A stretch of DNA of 64,000 nucleotides. It comes from Phytophthora colocasiae (Eukaryota; Oomycota; Peronosporomycetes; Peronosporales; Peronosporaceae). The translations under genes were made by a program, and so were the position numbers. Positions 1-9,269 of this stretch are shown piece after piece (position 1 is the stretch's first letter; each line of letters begins with the position of its first letter). A model generated the notes under the pieces. The model saw only the letters and a list, made by a program, of their open reading frames with translations, made no database searches and was not told where the DNA came from. The stretch spans positions 310,001-374,000 of the forward strand of contig JAGKQI010000050.1 of the NCBI GenBank assembly GCA_018806915.1, in the 5' to 3' direction.

Positions 1-1
1 C

Positions 2-729
2 CGTAAGCTGGTGATCATTGGCCCGACGGATGTGGGCAAGACGTCCATCACGATGCGCTACTGTCACGGCAGCTTCTCCACGCCCACGTCGGCCACCATT
101 GGGGCTTCGTTCCTGCAGAAACGCGTGATTGTCGGAGATGACATGGGCGCGAGGAGAAAGCTGACGCTACAGATCTGGGACACAGCAGGACAGGAGCGCT
201 TCCGCTCGATGGCTCCTATGTACTATCGCAACGCTAAGGCAGCCATTTTGGTGTTTGATCTACAGAATGAAGCAAGCTTTGAGAAAATTAAAGAATGGCT
301 ACATGGTGCGGCAAGTTTTTTGGCTGGTATTTTGTGAAAATGACTTGACAGCTTGTTTTATTTACGATGTTAAATCTAGATCTGCAGCATCACGTGGGTG
401 ACGACATAGTTCTAGCAGTGGTGGGCAACAAGAGCGATGTGCCGTCTGATTTTGACTTCTCCAAGGCTCAGCAGTTCGCAGATGAGATCGGCGCACTCGT
501 ATTCCGCACGAGCGCCAAGTCGGGCGAGGGAGTGCAATCACTATTTGAGAGCCTGGCAGTTCAATTGCTGAAGAAACACGACCAAGAACAGCGGACGCGG
601 AACCGCGACGGGTCCAGAACAGGCAGCTCCGCGGGTGCAGGTGCACACAACTATGGAGGCCAGAGTCCCGTCATTTTGAGCCAAGCCAACGCGTCAGGAA
701 ACAAGGCTTCCAAAGGTGGCTGCTGTTAG
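2..729 (+). CDS. Rab5/21/22-type small GTPase, 5' partial, one intron
   Basis: Rab GTPase of the endosomal Rab5/Rab21/Rab22 group; these switch between GDP and GTP on membranes to direct vesicle docking and fusion. The window opens inside the gene, so the start codon is missing. Exon 1 (2-305) carries the P-loop GPTDVGKT, the switch I threonine in ATIGASF, and switch II WDTAGQERFRSMAPMYYR, which is the Rab5/22 form. A 74-bp intron (306-379, GT..AG) splits a GAT codon; joining across it restores the frame. Exon 2 (380-729) has the guanine-specificity motif NKSD and the G5 motif TSAKSG, then a variable tail rich in Ser, Gly and Ala. The protein ends in GGCC, a double-cysteine geranylgeranylation signal. 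Family assignment is firm; the exact Rab subtype is inferred from the switch regions. Confidence 0.9.
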
Positions 730-1094
730 TTCATCAACAGGTCAACTTATTGTACCGCATAGAACGGCAGGAGAGGAGGAGGTCTGACGGGAAACTTAGG
801 AGAGAAGAAGCAGACTTTGCAGGGCAGAGTAAAGAGGCAGGGAGGAAGGGCGTTTGACGCTATGGATGCTAGCTAATCATTTTTTTATTCAAGGAAAGGC
901 AAGTCGCGTTTCGGCTAATGTGTTGCTGCCAGCAACTTGCTGGTGCTCGTTGACAAGCACGTGAAATTGTTCAGGAACACCAAGATAACGAACACAAGAT
1001 CATTCATTTCCGTTGTAGGTTCTTCATTTAGTCGTCGACATTCGTGCTAGCTCGGCTGCCCCGCCGCTTTGCTGCAAACACGAGTGAAAACTCA
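730..1094. other. 3' UTR/intergenic gap between convergent genes
   Basis: No coding potential is seen. The stretch separates the stop of the Rab gene from the 3' end of the ATP synthase gene on the opposite strand, so it should hold both 3' UTRs and polyadenylation signals. I recognise no repeat in it. Confidence 0.5.
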
Positions 1095-1197
1095 CTACTG
1101 TCGTATGAGGAGATGAGTGGATGTCATACGCAACACCCAGCTACGTCCCTCCAACAGCAACGCCACGCTCACTCGTGACTCCCGTTGGAAGACTGAC

Positions 1198-1893
1198 TTA
1201 CTGCTGGCTCGAGTTGGCAAGCAATGTGTTGATCTTGTCGATCTTGGTAGCGAGCGACAAGTCAATGAAGTAGTTGCCGATCTGCACCTTGAGGCCACCC
1301 AGGATTTCCGGGTCCACGACCGTCTCCAGCAGCAGCTTCTCGTTCTTCTCCACGCGAGCACCAAGGGCCTTCTTGACCTGGTCCAGCTGGGCCTTGGTAA
1401 GCGGGTCAGCCGACGTAACCTTGGCCTGCACCTCACCACGGTAAGCGCCCATGAGCTTCTTGTAAGCGGAGATGACACCCGCGGCATCCGGCAGACGGCC
1501 GTTGTCAGCGAGAACCTCGAAGAGACCAGCCACAGGCTTGGAGAACTTGGCCTTCTCCATGACCTTGGCGATGTCCTCCTTCTTGGAGGCACGGGCGATC
1601 GTGGGGTCGTGCAGGAACGAAGCGAAGTTGGGCTCCTTGGCGATGGTCTCCTCGATGGACAGCAGCTCCTTCTCCACGGACTCCAGCTGGTTCTGCTTAG
1701 CAGCCACACTGTAAAGAGCGTTGGCGTAACGGGCGTGCAGGCCGAAGAGCTGCAGCTTGGGCTGCGTCATCTGACCGAAGCCGCCAATCTCCTCCACCTC
1801 CTTCGTAGAGGAGGCGGCCGCAGCCATACCGCGCGCCATAGTGGGGGCCACCGCGGCCTTGCGCACCGAATTCTTGATCGTCGAGGACAGCAT
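1198..1893 (-). CDS. ATP5O: Mitochondrial F1Fo ATP synthase subunit OSCP (delta-type)
   Basis: Intact single-exon gene, 231 residues. OSCP is the peripheral-stalk subunit that connects the F1 catalytic head to the stator of mitochondrial ATP synthase. The first 35 or so residues (MLSSTIKNSVRKAAVAP...) are basic, rich in Ala and Ser and free of acidic residues until residue 32, as expected for a mitochondrial presequence. The N-terminal helical domain follows, with the typical YANALYSVA stretch near residue 57. The C-terminal signature VDPEILGGLKVQIGNYFIDLS, near residues 195-215, is the family hallmark. Length fits the eukaryotic family (about 200-240). The ATG at 1893 is chosen because it starts the presequence and lies about 30 bases downstream of an initiator-like motif. 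Convergent with the Rab gene. Confidence 0.95.
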   Translation of the reverse strand: MLSSTIKNSVRKAAVAPTMARGMAAAASSTKEVEEIGGFGQMTQPKLQLFGLHARYANALYSVAAKQNQLESVEKELLSIEETIAKEPNFASFLHDPTIARASKKEDIAKVMEKAKFSKPVAGLFEVLADNGRLPDAAGVISAYKKLMGAYRGEVQAKVTSADPLTKAQLDQVKKALGARVEKNEKLLLETVVDPEILGGLKVQIGNYFIDLSLATKIDKINTLLANSSQQ

Positions 1894-1919
1894 GCTGATA
1901 AGTTCACATTAAGAGCACC

Positions 1920-1936
1920 ACGTTAGAATGAATTCC
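1920..1936 (-). promoter_or_regulatory. Oomycete initiator (Inr)-like motif upstream of OSCP gene
   Basis: Read on the minus strand the bases are TTCATTCTAACG, which contain the TCATTYY core of the initiator element found at many oomycete transcription starts. It lies about 32-38 bases upstream of the OSCP ATG, the distance usual for this element. This is a motif match only; no start-site data are available here. Confidence 0.5.
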
Positions 1937-2288
1937 TTTCGATGAGACAGAATATCGGCTCTCTAGGTCTCGGTATCCCACCCACAAGCAGCTAGTGCTT
2001 GGGTGTATTTTGCTTATAGCAGGGGTACTGTTGAGTAAAGCCTAGACCGCACCGTTAACGCCGACATGCACGCACACTCACCTTCCGTTCCGCTAAAGTC
2101 GCGAGTGGTCTTTGAGGTGAGGGCCCCTAGATGTGCGGCTCCAAACCACTGGAGACACATGTTGATTGAAGGTTGTCGGAAGGTGGAGGGAATAAAGTAA
2201 CCCTGAAGTGACACAGTATGCATGGATATAACCTGAAGTGGTAACGCTGAAGTAGCGTACTCTGACAAAATATTGTACAGCTTAGACA
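1937..2288. other. Intergenic stretch without recognised features
   Basis: Upstream flank of the OSCP gene, running to the TA target dinucleotide of the Tc1/mariner element. Short open frames exist on the minus strand but have no recognisable domain. I see nothing else in it. Confidence 0.4.
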
Positions 2289-2290
2289 TA

Positions 2291-2522
2291 CACTGCGCGA
2301 CAGATTAGATCGGACACCTACAAAAGTTGCTGTAGCCGCGTCAATTTTTCGAGTTGGGCCATACTATTTAGATATATGCGGGATACAGCCATGAGAAAGA
2401 CGCGGCTGGTGCTAACGAACGCGAATTTGATCTCTGTAGGGTACCTCCCATACAACTTTCCACTTTCAGCACTGCGACAAATTAAATCGGACAAAAACAC
2501 CAATACAAAGATCAAGTATAAT
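2291..2522 (+). repeat. Left terminal inverted repeat of Tc1/mariner element
   Basis: Pairs with 4445-4676 in inverted orientation over its full 232 bp with scattered single-base differences. It contains an internal TTAGATCGGACACC stretch close to the end and a second similar AATCGGAC stretch about 190 bases inward, a possible pair of transposase binding sites as in IR/DR-type Tc1 elements. Confidence 0.85.
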
Positions 2523-2704
2523 TTATTTAGTAATAGAGAGGTTGTGCAGCTGGCCCAAACCAGTGAAAAGGACTTGTGAGGCCCAAGCATTTAGGTGTAG
2601 GGTACTCACTGGCCACATCGGCGTGTGCAATTCACTTTAGAGCCCTCTTCACTGTCAACAGGAATCACAAGCAACGACTGGACCAAGTGGAGGTAAGAAG
2701 AGCG

Positions 2705-3200
2705 ATGGACGGCGTAGAAGGAAGAAACACCCCGGTCCACGCCTCGGACCCGGACGCAAGAGAGGGCCCTACCAGCATCGTTGAGAGCGACAATCAGCGG
2801 AGAAGAAAGAAGGCTTTTCGCTTTCTGCCCTCAAGCGACGTCATTCTGCTGAAAGAGGCGCTGAAGCACGCGCCATGGGCTGCTGCTCACGGGGAAACAC
2901 AGACAGCGTGGGTCAGCGTTACTAGGGGAATGAAGGCTGCAATTCCAACGTGCACAGCGGACGCTAGAGCATGTCGGCGCCGATTCAACACTCTTGTTGA
3001 TGTTTTTAAGCGTGAGGAGCTGGAATCGTTACGAGCCTCAGGCACGGCCGAGCACTACGAAGAGAGAGAGCAGCTGCTTACTGACTGCGTTACTTTGGTG
3101 AGTGGCTGTGTATTTTCTGTTTCCTTTAAGCATCTAACCTAATTTATATTCCTAGCTTGACGGATATGTGCAGCAAAAACAGTGTGGCAGTAGTGAGTCG
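2705..3200 (+). pseudogene. Harbinger Myb/SANT-like accessory protein, 3' truncated
   Basis: PIF/Harbinger elements carry a Myb-like DNA-binding protein that brings the transposase to the element ends. From the ATG at 2705 the frame encodes an acidic and basic leader and then a Myb/SANT-like fold: an FLPSSDVILLKEAL helix, then a tryptophan-containing helix (TAWVSVTRGMKAA), then the recognition helix with ARACRRRFNTLVDVFKRE. A 58-bp intron is plausible at 3098-3155 (GTGAGT donor, CTAAC branch-like site, CCTAG acceptor), after which the frame continues with LDGYVQQK. The sequence then runs into the opposite-strand transposase fragment, so the C-terminus has been lost in an internal deletion. 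The domain call rests on pattern and context. Confidence 0.6.
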
Positions 3201-3593
3201 TTTGTCATCGAATTGCAGCAAGCCGTGAAATTTGTTGTACATAGTGTCCAGAACCGCATTAGAAATAGACGAGATTGCAGTTGTATCGCGACCAAATAGG
3301 TCTTCTAAATCGCTTAAACGGGCAATGTATGCCATGCGTCGCAGGAAAATGGAGAGGGCTTCGACGGCTGAGATTCTGTACCGTTGGGTTGTTGGAAATG
3401 GGTCTTCTAGGCCAAAGTATTCAACAAGCTGTAAAATCTCGTTCTTTTCAAACCGAAACTTGTCACGCCACACGGAATCTGTCGACGGTCGAGTAAAGTT
3501 GAACCGGCAAGGGGGTGCACCTTTTTCCTCGCCAGCAAGGAGAGCGACGATGACCAGCGCTTCGTCCTCCGAGCTACTGCTCTCACTGTCCAT
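3144..3593 (-). pseudogene. PIF/Harbinger transposase, N-terminal fragment
   Basis: 149 residues, starting with a Ser/Asp/Glu-rich leader (MDSESSSSEDEA). The region WRDKFRFEKNEILQLVEYFGL, then the helices containing AVEALSIFLRRMAY and DLEDLFGRDTTAISSI, match the N-terminal helix-turn-helix part of HARBI1-like (DDE_Tnp_4) transposases. The DDE catalytic half, including the DGTH motif, is absent: the frame ends about 90 codons too early and abuts the Myb-like gene. It is therefore the non-catalytic remnant in a deletion derivative. Confidence 0.7.
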
Positions 3594-3716
3594 TTTCAGG
3601 TCGTTTTTAATAATGACAGCTGCACAACACTTTTGTAACTACCCAAACCTGTTTAATCGGATTGTTTCTCACAAGGCCTTTTCACTGGCTTGGGCCAGCT
3701 GCACAACCTCTCTAAT

Positions 3717-4185
3717 GTCTTCAACGTGTATCTCCACACACCGATTACTTCTAAGCAACTATGTGGCATTGATTCTACGAGAGACTGCAACATCGCCGTT
3801 GGGATAGAATCCCAGGCGTCGAATAGCGCTTCCTTCAGTTCAGGTACCTTATCGAACTGCTTGCCGTTATTGTAAACTCTTTTGCTCATGATTGACCACA
3901 AATTTCTACCGGTGACTTAGATGGCCAGTCGAGCACTGTGACTTCTTGGTCAGCAAAGAAGTCCTTTGTGCGGGCTGAGGTGTGAATACTTAGTTTAGAT
4001 GAGCAAATATAAGCAGAAACTCGGACAATGTGTACACTTAGTCATCCGAGTTCTGCTTGCCAGTCAAAACCACAAATTGTGACTTACCTCTCGAGCCCAC
4101 GCCCTGCGTTTGGCTTTGTTCTCCGGCTTGAGTGGTAGTGTATTAATCATTTTTGTGAACACTATCCATTACTTGGGTACGTTGT
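3717..4185 (-). pseudogene. Tc1-type transposase relic
   Basis: Fragments in order on the minus strand: WIVFTKM..TLPLKPENKAKRRAWARE (about 4075-4180), then SIHTSARTKDFFADQEVTVLDWPSKSP (about 3910-3990), then MWSIMSKRVYNNGKQ and the C-terminal helices down to 3717. DWPSKSP followed by an MWS motif is the usual region around the last catalytic acidic residue of Tc1 transposases. The segment that should carry the first catalytic Asp is missing between the first two blocks, and stops and frameshifts occur. It matches, block for block, the transposase fragment of the younger Tc1 element at 44662-45940. Confidence 0.7.
4012..4057. repeat. Imperfect palindrome replacing the transposase core
   Basis: Arms AGCAGAAACTCGGA (4012-4025) and TCCGAGTTCTGCT (4045-4057) pair with a single bulged base around a 19-base loop. 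It sits exactly where the missing catalytic part of the Tc1 transposase should be. Confidence 0.6.
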
Positions 4186-4444
4186 ATATTCCTCACGTGA
4201 CCATTGAGCTGGACGTTGTATAGTCTTCACGCGACCATTGAGCTGGAACTCATCTTTCAGGTGCAAGCTCTCCTTGAGACAAGGCGTCTGAGGTCGCGTT
4301 CAGTGAGTACGTACGCGGGCCCACGGCGCTTGTGGGGTATTAGCGTCCATTAGAGCTTTTGGAGGAGGCTGTGTGTGGCAACTGAAGCTCAACTAGCGCA
4401 CGAGGGTCCACATGCACCATCAACTTCTATTGACATACATTCTG

Positions 4445-4676
4445 ATTATACTTGATCTTTGTATTGGTGTTTTTGTCCGATTTAATTTGTCGCAGTGCTG
4501 AAAGTGGAAAGTGGTATGGGAGGTACCCTACAGAGATCAAATTCACGTTCGTTAGCACCAGCCGCGTCTTTCTCATGGCTGTATCCCGCATATATCTAAA
4601 TAGTATGGCCCAACTCGAAAAATTGACGTGGCTACAGCAACTTTTGTAGGTGTCCGATCTAATCAGTCGCGCAGTG
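4445..4676 (-). repeat. Right terminal inverted repeat of Tc1/mariner element
   Basis: Inverted partner of 2291-2522, ending GCGCAGTG directly before the TA at 4677-4678. Confidence 0.85.
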
Positions 4677-4949
4677 TATTCTCGTATCGCATCGCACATT
4701 TTTGCACCATGTGACTGCATGCGATGGGACTGATCATGCGACTTCAAACCACCGCCGCCGCTTCAGCTGTTCGCTCAGTTTAGATCTAGACGACAGGGAA
4801 GCACACCGTTCCTGGGTAAGTGAACAGTACATGAACTATGGCTACGTGATTCTAATGCGAGTAACGTTGATTGGTGTGAGCAGAATGTCTTCCAGTGTGT
4901 AAAATCCGCGGCGCAATGATCAAAGTCAGACGTAGAGCAAATTCAACTG
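4677..4949. other. Flank of the Tc1 element, no recognised gene
   Basis: Holds the TA duplication and then unassigned sequence up to the Tigger/pogo relic. No domain is recognised in any frame. Confidence 0.3.
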
Positions 4950-5440
4950 TGCGATCAGCGCAAGAAAAGCCCGAGCTTACCATGCATGGAGCTGGCAGCA
5001 TGGAGCAAGGCAGCTTCCAATTTGTTGATGGGGTCTAATGCTACTGGAACTGAAAAACTGCGCCTTCTAGTGCTCGGTAAGGCTAATCATCCAAGGTGGC
5101 TCCCTTCTAAACCTAACACTGTCGACTACACTGGAACTAGCAAGGGCTGGATGACGACAGCTGTTTTTCAAGAGTGACTGGTGGAGCTGAACGCCAAAAT
5201 GCAAGCTGCTAATAGGAATATATTGCTGCTGTACGACAATGCCCCAGCCAAACGGAGCCTGAACAGGAGCTGTCGCACATTACAGTTGCAAGGCTGCCCA
5301 AGAATACGACAGCAATGCTGCAGCCTATGGATCAGGGAGTGATTGCCTGGATCAAGAAACGCATTCTAAATGACAGAACCGCTGCTGCTATAGCGCAGTG
5401 GAGCCACTATGACCCGATAAGGCATAGGAAATGCTGTCAT
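4950..5440 (+). pseudogene. Tigger/pogo-type (DDE_1) transposase relic
   Basis: In-frame blocks show GTEKLRLLVLGKANHPRW, then NTVDYTGTSKGWMTTAVFQE, an in-frame TGA at 5175-5177 where a Trp codon is expected, then LVELNAKMQ and NILLLYDNAPA (the second catalytic Asp block). After a frameshift come LPKNTTAMLQPMDQGVIAWIKKR, the block with the third catalytic Asp typical of pogo/Tigger and CENP-B-like transposases. The N-terminal DNA-binding part is not visible. Clearly dead; direction and family are well supported by the order of these blocks. Confidence 0.75.
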
Positions 5441-6027
5441 TTTTTAATTAGAAAGTGACAAACATTGCCGAGCTGCACACTGCTTTTTGCTACACTGCCT
5501 GTGGCGGAAAGCGACTGTGCGTGCTGCGGGATTAGCTTCATGCACTACTCTCCTTAACGTAGTGACTGCGCGTTCTGGCCTTTGTTTGTACAGGTAGATG
5601 GGCTTCATTCACGGCACTTTTGACATACCCAACTGGTATAGATGCCCTGCTTCGCCTTTGGTGGCAGGAGACCGCATCGGATGTCCTGTGGTGCCCTCTA
5701 CACCAGCTTTGATGTGATGGACTAATACAGATCATTCGGAACACATTTTCTTGTTCGACTTTGTGAAGTCAGATCCCTGAAGCGTTCGAAACGGTGGATA
5801 CCCTGCTCCACGGTTGCCAAGCCATCATAAGCGCCATACCCCGAGAGCATCTAGCTGGGGAAATTCAAACGTTTCGGGCATTCGGTGAAATCTTCCGTCA
5901 GACGGCCAGTTGTGGATATTATTGATTTTGTCCAGAGATTGAGCTTCCTGAGGTCGTGGCTGTGATTGTCAGGGTCCTGCTTCCTCCAGAAGTAATTGTA
6001 TGGGCATTTGGAGTGACCACCGCTCGA
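5441..6027. other. Unassigned degraded sequence
   Basis: No intact gene. A plus-strand frame near 5800-6000 (AIISAIPREHLAGEIQTFRA) has protein-like composition but several stops and no family I can name with confidence; a retrotransposon Gag remnant is possible. Confidence 0.25.
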
Positions 6028-6360
6028 GGGCCGAAAAGAATAAGAAGCAGCTGTATAACTCTCTTCTATATTTAGTTAACTGTTGGAGGGGGAGTACTTT
6101 GCTCATAAGCGCTTACCCACTTTCTGACTAATTAACCACCTTTTGGAAGTGTCTATTTGGTTAGTGCTCTTCTTTCGGACCTAGTCCTACAATCTTTGAA
6201 GATAACACTTTCCGTGTAGACTCCTCACGTTCGAAGATAAACGACACCTACGAGGGTAGTCACAAGGTCACCCGCCAAGCCATCTTCCGGATACCCATTT
6301 GGACACCGGAAGGTGGTGTTGACTCACTACACCCAACTACTAACTCTCTTTTGGAGTTTT
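6028..6360. repeat. Possible degraded LTR-like segment, related to 11485-11850
   Basis: Shares the order of short blocks GGGCC, GAAAAGAA, GCTGTAT, CTCTCT..ATATTT and ACGAGGGTA..CACAAGGT with the segment at 11485-11850. The similarity is patchy, so the two may be old copies of one LTR family or unrelated AT-rich leaders. Confidence 0.3.
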
Positions 6361-6538
6361 TAGTGTTTGGTTGCCTTTGTTGAACATATATATATTATAC
6401 GCAACCCCCTGGGCGGTCAAAAGTGTTCACCCACTTTGCCACAATCACCCGTTAGTTTGAAAAGCAGCCGCAGCAGCCGGTCTGTCTCAAGACCACATTC
6501 AGTGGGTTCGTCAGGGATGTGTGCCATGAGTGTGGCTG

Positions 6539-6751
6539 CTAGTTTTGGGCATGCGTAGTTTTCGAGACTTCCATGACCATCTCCGTTTGATCGCCTTCCA
6601 TCGATCTTTCTATGAAATTCAGATACTCCAGGTATTCATGCCAAGAATTACCTTCGCGTTTACTGCATTTTATCTTCGTGCTGAGTTCTAGCTGACTGAG
6701 CTTGCATCCGAATTCAGCTCGCATTGCACGCTTTATTTCTGAGTACGGCAT
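6539..6751 (-). pseudogene. Possible retrotransposon Gag fragment
   Basis: A 70-residue minus-strand frame reads YSEIKRAMRAEFGCKLSQLEL and then SWHEYLEYLNFIERSMEGD, the alternating helix pattern seen in capsid-like Gag regions of LTR retroelements. No zinc knuckle, protease or reverse transcriptase is found next to it. The call rests on overall appearance and could be wrong. Confidence 0.3.
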
Positions 6752-8192
6752 GCTTTCGCTGTTATGTCGTCGCTGCCACTCGGATTACTTCTTGTGGTAG
6801 TGCCTAGAAGCACCCCCTTCGAGGAAATTCACAATGATTGAACGCCTGGAGCTTGTTCATCCAAGTGGAGCCGTTAACGAGTGCTTCGGTCACTACATCA
6901 AGTTATTCTCGAAGCCAGCTTTTGAAGTTGGTGCATCGGACTTGTGCTTCTTTGGTGATGGGGGAGCCGTTCTCATGCTGGCGCCTGAGACAGAAACTGG
7001 TCGACTGGATACCAGCGTTCTGAGAGCGGCGAGTTCTCGTTATAGTTGAAGGATCAGTTCTAGTTGATCTTCCGAACGTCAAGCTCGGTCGTCGTTATCT
7101 TCATCGGCTAGGCCAAGCCGAGCCGCTCTTGAATTCCTTCCAGTACTAGTGAAGCTGTTTGCACCTCGTGCATCGGCTTCAGTCTCCATACCGTCGAGAT
7201 CGCCTCGTGAGTCTTCGAAAGTTCCACTAGTTGCGTCGAAGGGACGCCTAGTTGGGCTCATAATCAAAAGCAGGGTCCGCTTAGCCACCTGCGGGGTGAT
7301 TTTCCAGGTGGGTGCCTCGCACCGTATAGTGCCTCACACTAGGTATATTTGAGAATGAAAGAAGAGTTAGCTAGCCACGTCCTAACCTGTGGTGGTTTTG
7401 CTTATGAGATATTGTTGGTCGTTGGATTTACTGGCGTCACTGCATCGATCGCAGATGGCGCGAGTTTGTGATCTCCAACACCGATAAGTGCCCTCGAAAT
7501 GTAACACGTTGCCGTTGGTCTATCTTCGATTCGTATAAAGACGCAACCAGCTATAAGGCCCATTCTATCGTCCTCATAGGTTCCTAGTTTATTTCCAAGT
7601 AACAATTCATGAAGCACAAGATATTATATGTAGACGACGACACCAGGCCCTTGCACGACGGCATGTGATAAGATCGGCTAACACTTTCGCAAGTGATCCT
7701 CTTATGTTCCGCACATAAATATCTTTTGCCTCCTTAGCATCACGAAATAATACCCAATCTTGAACGTGTGGTCCATGCTTGCGAAAAGATAAATGCCACT
7801 GAATTCTCATGGTCGAGGTGCAGTGAAGATTCTCGAGCACGAGAGGATAAAAAAGTATGGTTCTCCACGCTTAGACGTAAAGCATATTTTGCACGATGGT
7901 GGTCGCAGTGTAAAACAAACTTTACCACTGTCGTCCAGGTTGGCATGTGCACACTCTTCCAAATGCTGAAAATGTTCGCTAAAATTGTCAGGTTCAAGTC
8001 TTTGCGTACTTGATCTCTTAGGGCCCGTTTGGCACCACGCGATAATCCAATCACAATTTAGTTATAGATGCGACTTTTGGGCGAGAAGGCCGAAATCGTG
8101 TTCGGGCGCGTTTGGTACACACATCTCGATCGCGATCTTCGGATATTGCAAATCCTGGAGTAGATTGCGATTCGCCAGTTCGGGGAGGGATC
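6752..8192. other. Long stretch with no recognised gene
   Basis: Several open frames of 60-104 codons occur on both strands (for example minus-strand 7740-8054), but none shows a domain I recognise and they overlap one another. The base composition and broken frames resemble the neighbouring transposon relics. Nothing else can be supported here. Confidence 0.4.
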
Positions 8193-8990
8193 ATGGTAGA
8201 CTACGAAGACAGCAGCGACGAAGAACAAGAGTCTGTTTTGTGCGCTGTGGCGCTGGCTGTAGGGTACTATAGCGGGTGCCACCTTTGTAAAGAGCCGTAC
8301 AGGACGTAAGTGCTTACAGGGGAAGCGTGGACAGCAGAGCTCGATGAGGGAAACCCCGTTCGGATCTTCGAGAATCTGAGGATGCCGAAGGGCATCTTTC
8401 GCAGTCTGCTGGATAGTTGATCGAGCTGCACCGCCCTCTCCTTGGGCGGGTGTGGAGACAAACGAAAAGGTGGTCATGTTTCGTTACTGTGTATCACGTA
8501 GTGCGTCCAATAGTGAGCTCCAAGAGCGTTTTCAGCACAGCGGTGAGACCGTGCACAGGTATTCAAACTACTTATACTACACATTGGTTTAAAATCTAAC
8601 CTTTCCTTGCAATTAAAGGCATTTCCACGCGGTTCTAGATGTTATTTGCTCGCTGGCCCATTCACAAATAGTGCAGCCGAGTACACCATAGCTCACCCAA
8701 AATCCAAACTTTGCTGAGAATTTCGCGCGCTGTCGACTAGCGTTCGATGGAACACATATTCTAGCGTTCGTTTTTGATGAAAATGCAAAACCCTACCGTG
8801 ATCCCTCTGGCGAGGCAATCGCGTGCCATCAGTTGGATTCGAGGAAACCCAGCACCCACGACATTCGATAATGAGCCATTTTCATCTGAACTGGATCGAT
8901 GGCTGGCCCATCGAGATAAAACCATTGCACAGCAAAACCAAGAGCAGTGAGGTTTGCAAATGGATGAGAAGCCTTGTCGCGCGATACTTG
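8193..8990 (+). pseudogene. Second PIF/Harbinger transposase relic
   Basis: From an ATG at 8193 the frame encodes an acidic leader (MVDYEDSSDEEQ) ending in PYRT; after a frameshift it continues SLTGEAWTAELDEGNPVRIF and ENLRMPKGIFRSLLD, a conserved N-terminal block of Harbinger transposases. About 300 bases further, near 8745-8830, a frame reads FDGTHILAFVFDENAKPYRD, the first catalytic Asp (DGTH) block with the usual PYRD continuation. Multiple frameshifts and stops separate these parts and the later catalytic residues are not found. It is a different copy from the one at 2535-3713, and it keeps the catalytic block that copy lacks. Confidence 0.65.
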
Positions 8991-9269
8991 GGGTAATAAT
9001 TATGTGACCACCAATCGTCGTGCTGGACGGTAACGGGATGAGGTCTCTCAGAGATACGTTCTTCTGAGAGACTTTCCGCCAGAACTTAGGCACTCATCGT
9101 CGGGGAAAGTCCGGTGACCAGACACAGTGTATTTGACCTTCAGAGTTGTATACACTCTGAAGTGCACTTCTGGTCCTTTGGTCAGGCGAAGGTTTATCCA
9201 CAATCTTCCACAGATACCGCACGGGTGCAGCCACGTCCCCACGAACTCCCTCTCCGAACCCAAAATATA

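Larger units (their letters stand above)
2535..3713. mobile_element. Non-autonomous PIF/Harbinger element nested in the Tc1/mariner element
   Basis: The ends are inverted repeats of about 46 bp starting AGAGAGGTTGTGCAG, with two mismatches visible between the left (2535-2579) and right (3669-3713) copies. The three bases AAT stand on both sides (2532-2534 and 3714-3716), fitting the 3-bp target duplication of PIF/Harbinger elements. Inside are the two genes characteristic of the superfamily, a Myb-like protein gene and a transposase gene, both truncated and pointing toward each other. The catalytic part of the transposase is missing, so movement would need a helper element. Confidence 0.8.
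2291..4676 (-). mobile_element. Tc1/mariner element with 232-bp inverted repeats, interrupted by a Harbinger element
   Basis: The ends begin CACTGCGCGAC and are flanked by TA on both sides (2289-2290 and 4677-4678), the target duplication of the Tc1/mariner superfamily. The terminal inverted repeats are long, 2291-2522 and 4445-4676, with only a few mismatches. Between them lie relics of a Tc1-type transposase on the minus strand and, nested near the left repeat, a separate PIF/Harbinger element (2535-3713). Removing the nested element lets the transposase reading frame run toward the left repeat. The element cannot be autonomous: the transposase has stops and lacks its first catalytic region. 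Confidence 0.85.

Noticed and set aside
1117..1926. 269-codon plus-strand frame opposite the ATP synthase gene
   Set aside because: It is the antisense shadow of the OSCP gene, caused by its strong codon bias; no domain.
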